Assembly: GCA_001598975.1 (NCBI GenBank) | Contig: BBXU01002188.1 | Coordinates: 1 to 48,175 of the forward strand | Length of the DNA: 48,175 nucleotides | Source of the DNA: Parachlorella kessleri | Taxonomy: Eukaryota > Chlorophyta > Trebouxiophyceae > Chlorellales > Chlorellaceae | Reading direction: 5' to 3' | Shown here: in pieces, positions 48,168-48,175 of the stretch | How positions within the stretch are numbered: the stretch's first letter is position 1 | Layout: every line of letters starts with the position of its first letter | The notes under the pieces: model-generated | Databases searched by the model: none | What the model was told of the DNA's origin: nothing | The model's input: only the letters and a program-made list of their open reading frames with translations | Made by a program: the position numbers and the translations under genes

Positions 48168-48175
48168 TCTGTTGC

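Noticed and set aside
1..48175. Transposons, tRNA, rRNA, CRISPR, bacterial or viral genes
   Set aside because: I looked for transposase or reverse-transcriptase motifs, cloverleaf elements and regular spaced repeats and saw none I could support.

Overview
This is nuclear DNA from a eukaryote, most likely a green alga (Chlorophyta). Every gene is broken by many short spliceosomal introns. Coding exons are GC-rich and full of Ala, Gln, Ser and Pro tracts. The gene families fit Viridiplantae: a plant-type HR-like lesion-inducing membrane protein, AP2 and bZIP transcription factors, a nuclear dapF for the lysine pathway with a leader like a plastid transit peptide, a CLASP, and a secreted protease ending in a PAN-like Cys motif of a kind I associate with algae. 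I saw no bacterial operons, CRISPR arrays, rRNA, tRNA or intact transposons. I built the gene models by hand by matching splice phase from exon to exon, and exon coordinates are in each entry.

Layout, left to right: (1) minus strand, a PP2C phosphatase running off the left edge (250 to about 2737); (2) minus, a complete five-exon HR-like lesion-inducing/DoxX-like membrane protein (4481-5669); (3) plus, a CLASP microtubule-binding protein of 12 exons, 1289 aa (6214-12813); (4) plus, a 460-aa bZIP factor (13608-16593); (5) plus, a cyclin-box protein whose 5' part may be a separate gene (18340-20390); (6) minus, a second bZIP factor with an apparent one-base frameshift (21314-24465); (7) minus, a secreted trypsin-like serine protease of 15 exons, 541 aa, with a PAN-like tail (24930-30243); (8) plus, a 591-aa double-AP2 factor (31002-34354); (9) minus, mitochondrial ribosomal protein uS5, 419 aa (36352-40000); (10) minus, plastid-type diaminopimelate epimerase, 326 aa (40726-44011); (11) plus, a low-complexity basic protein of unknown function cut by the right edge (from 44219).

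The genes do not form one pathway; this looks like an ordinary compact algal chromosome segment. Several neighbours are divergent and share short promoter spaces: HR-like/CLASP 544 bp, protease/AP2 758 bp, dapF/unknown 207 bp. The most notable points are four or five GC-AG introns among about 70, a shared phase-2 intron in the invariant basic-region Arg codon of both bZIP genes, a probable indel in the second bZIP, and the trypsin plus PAN-like protease.
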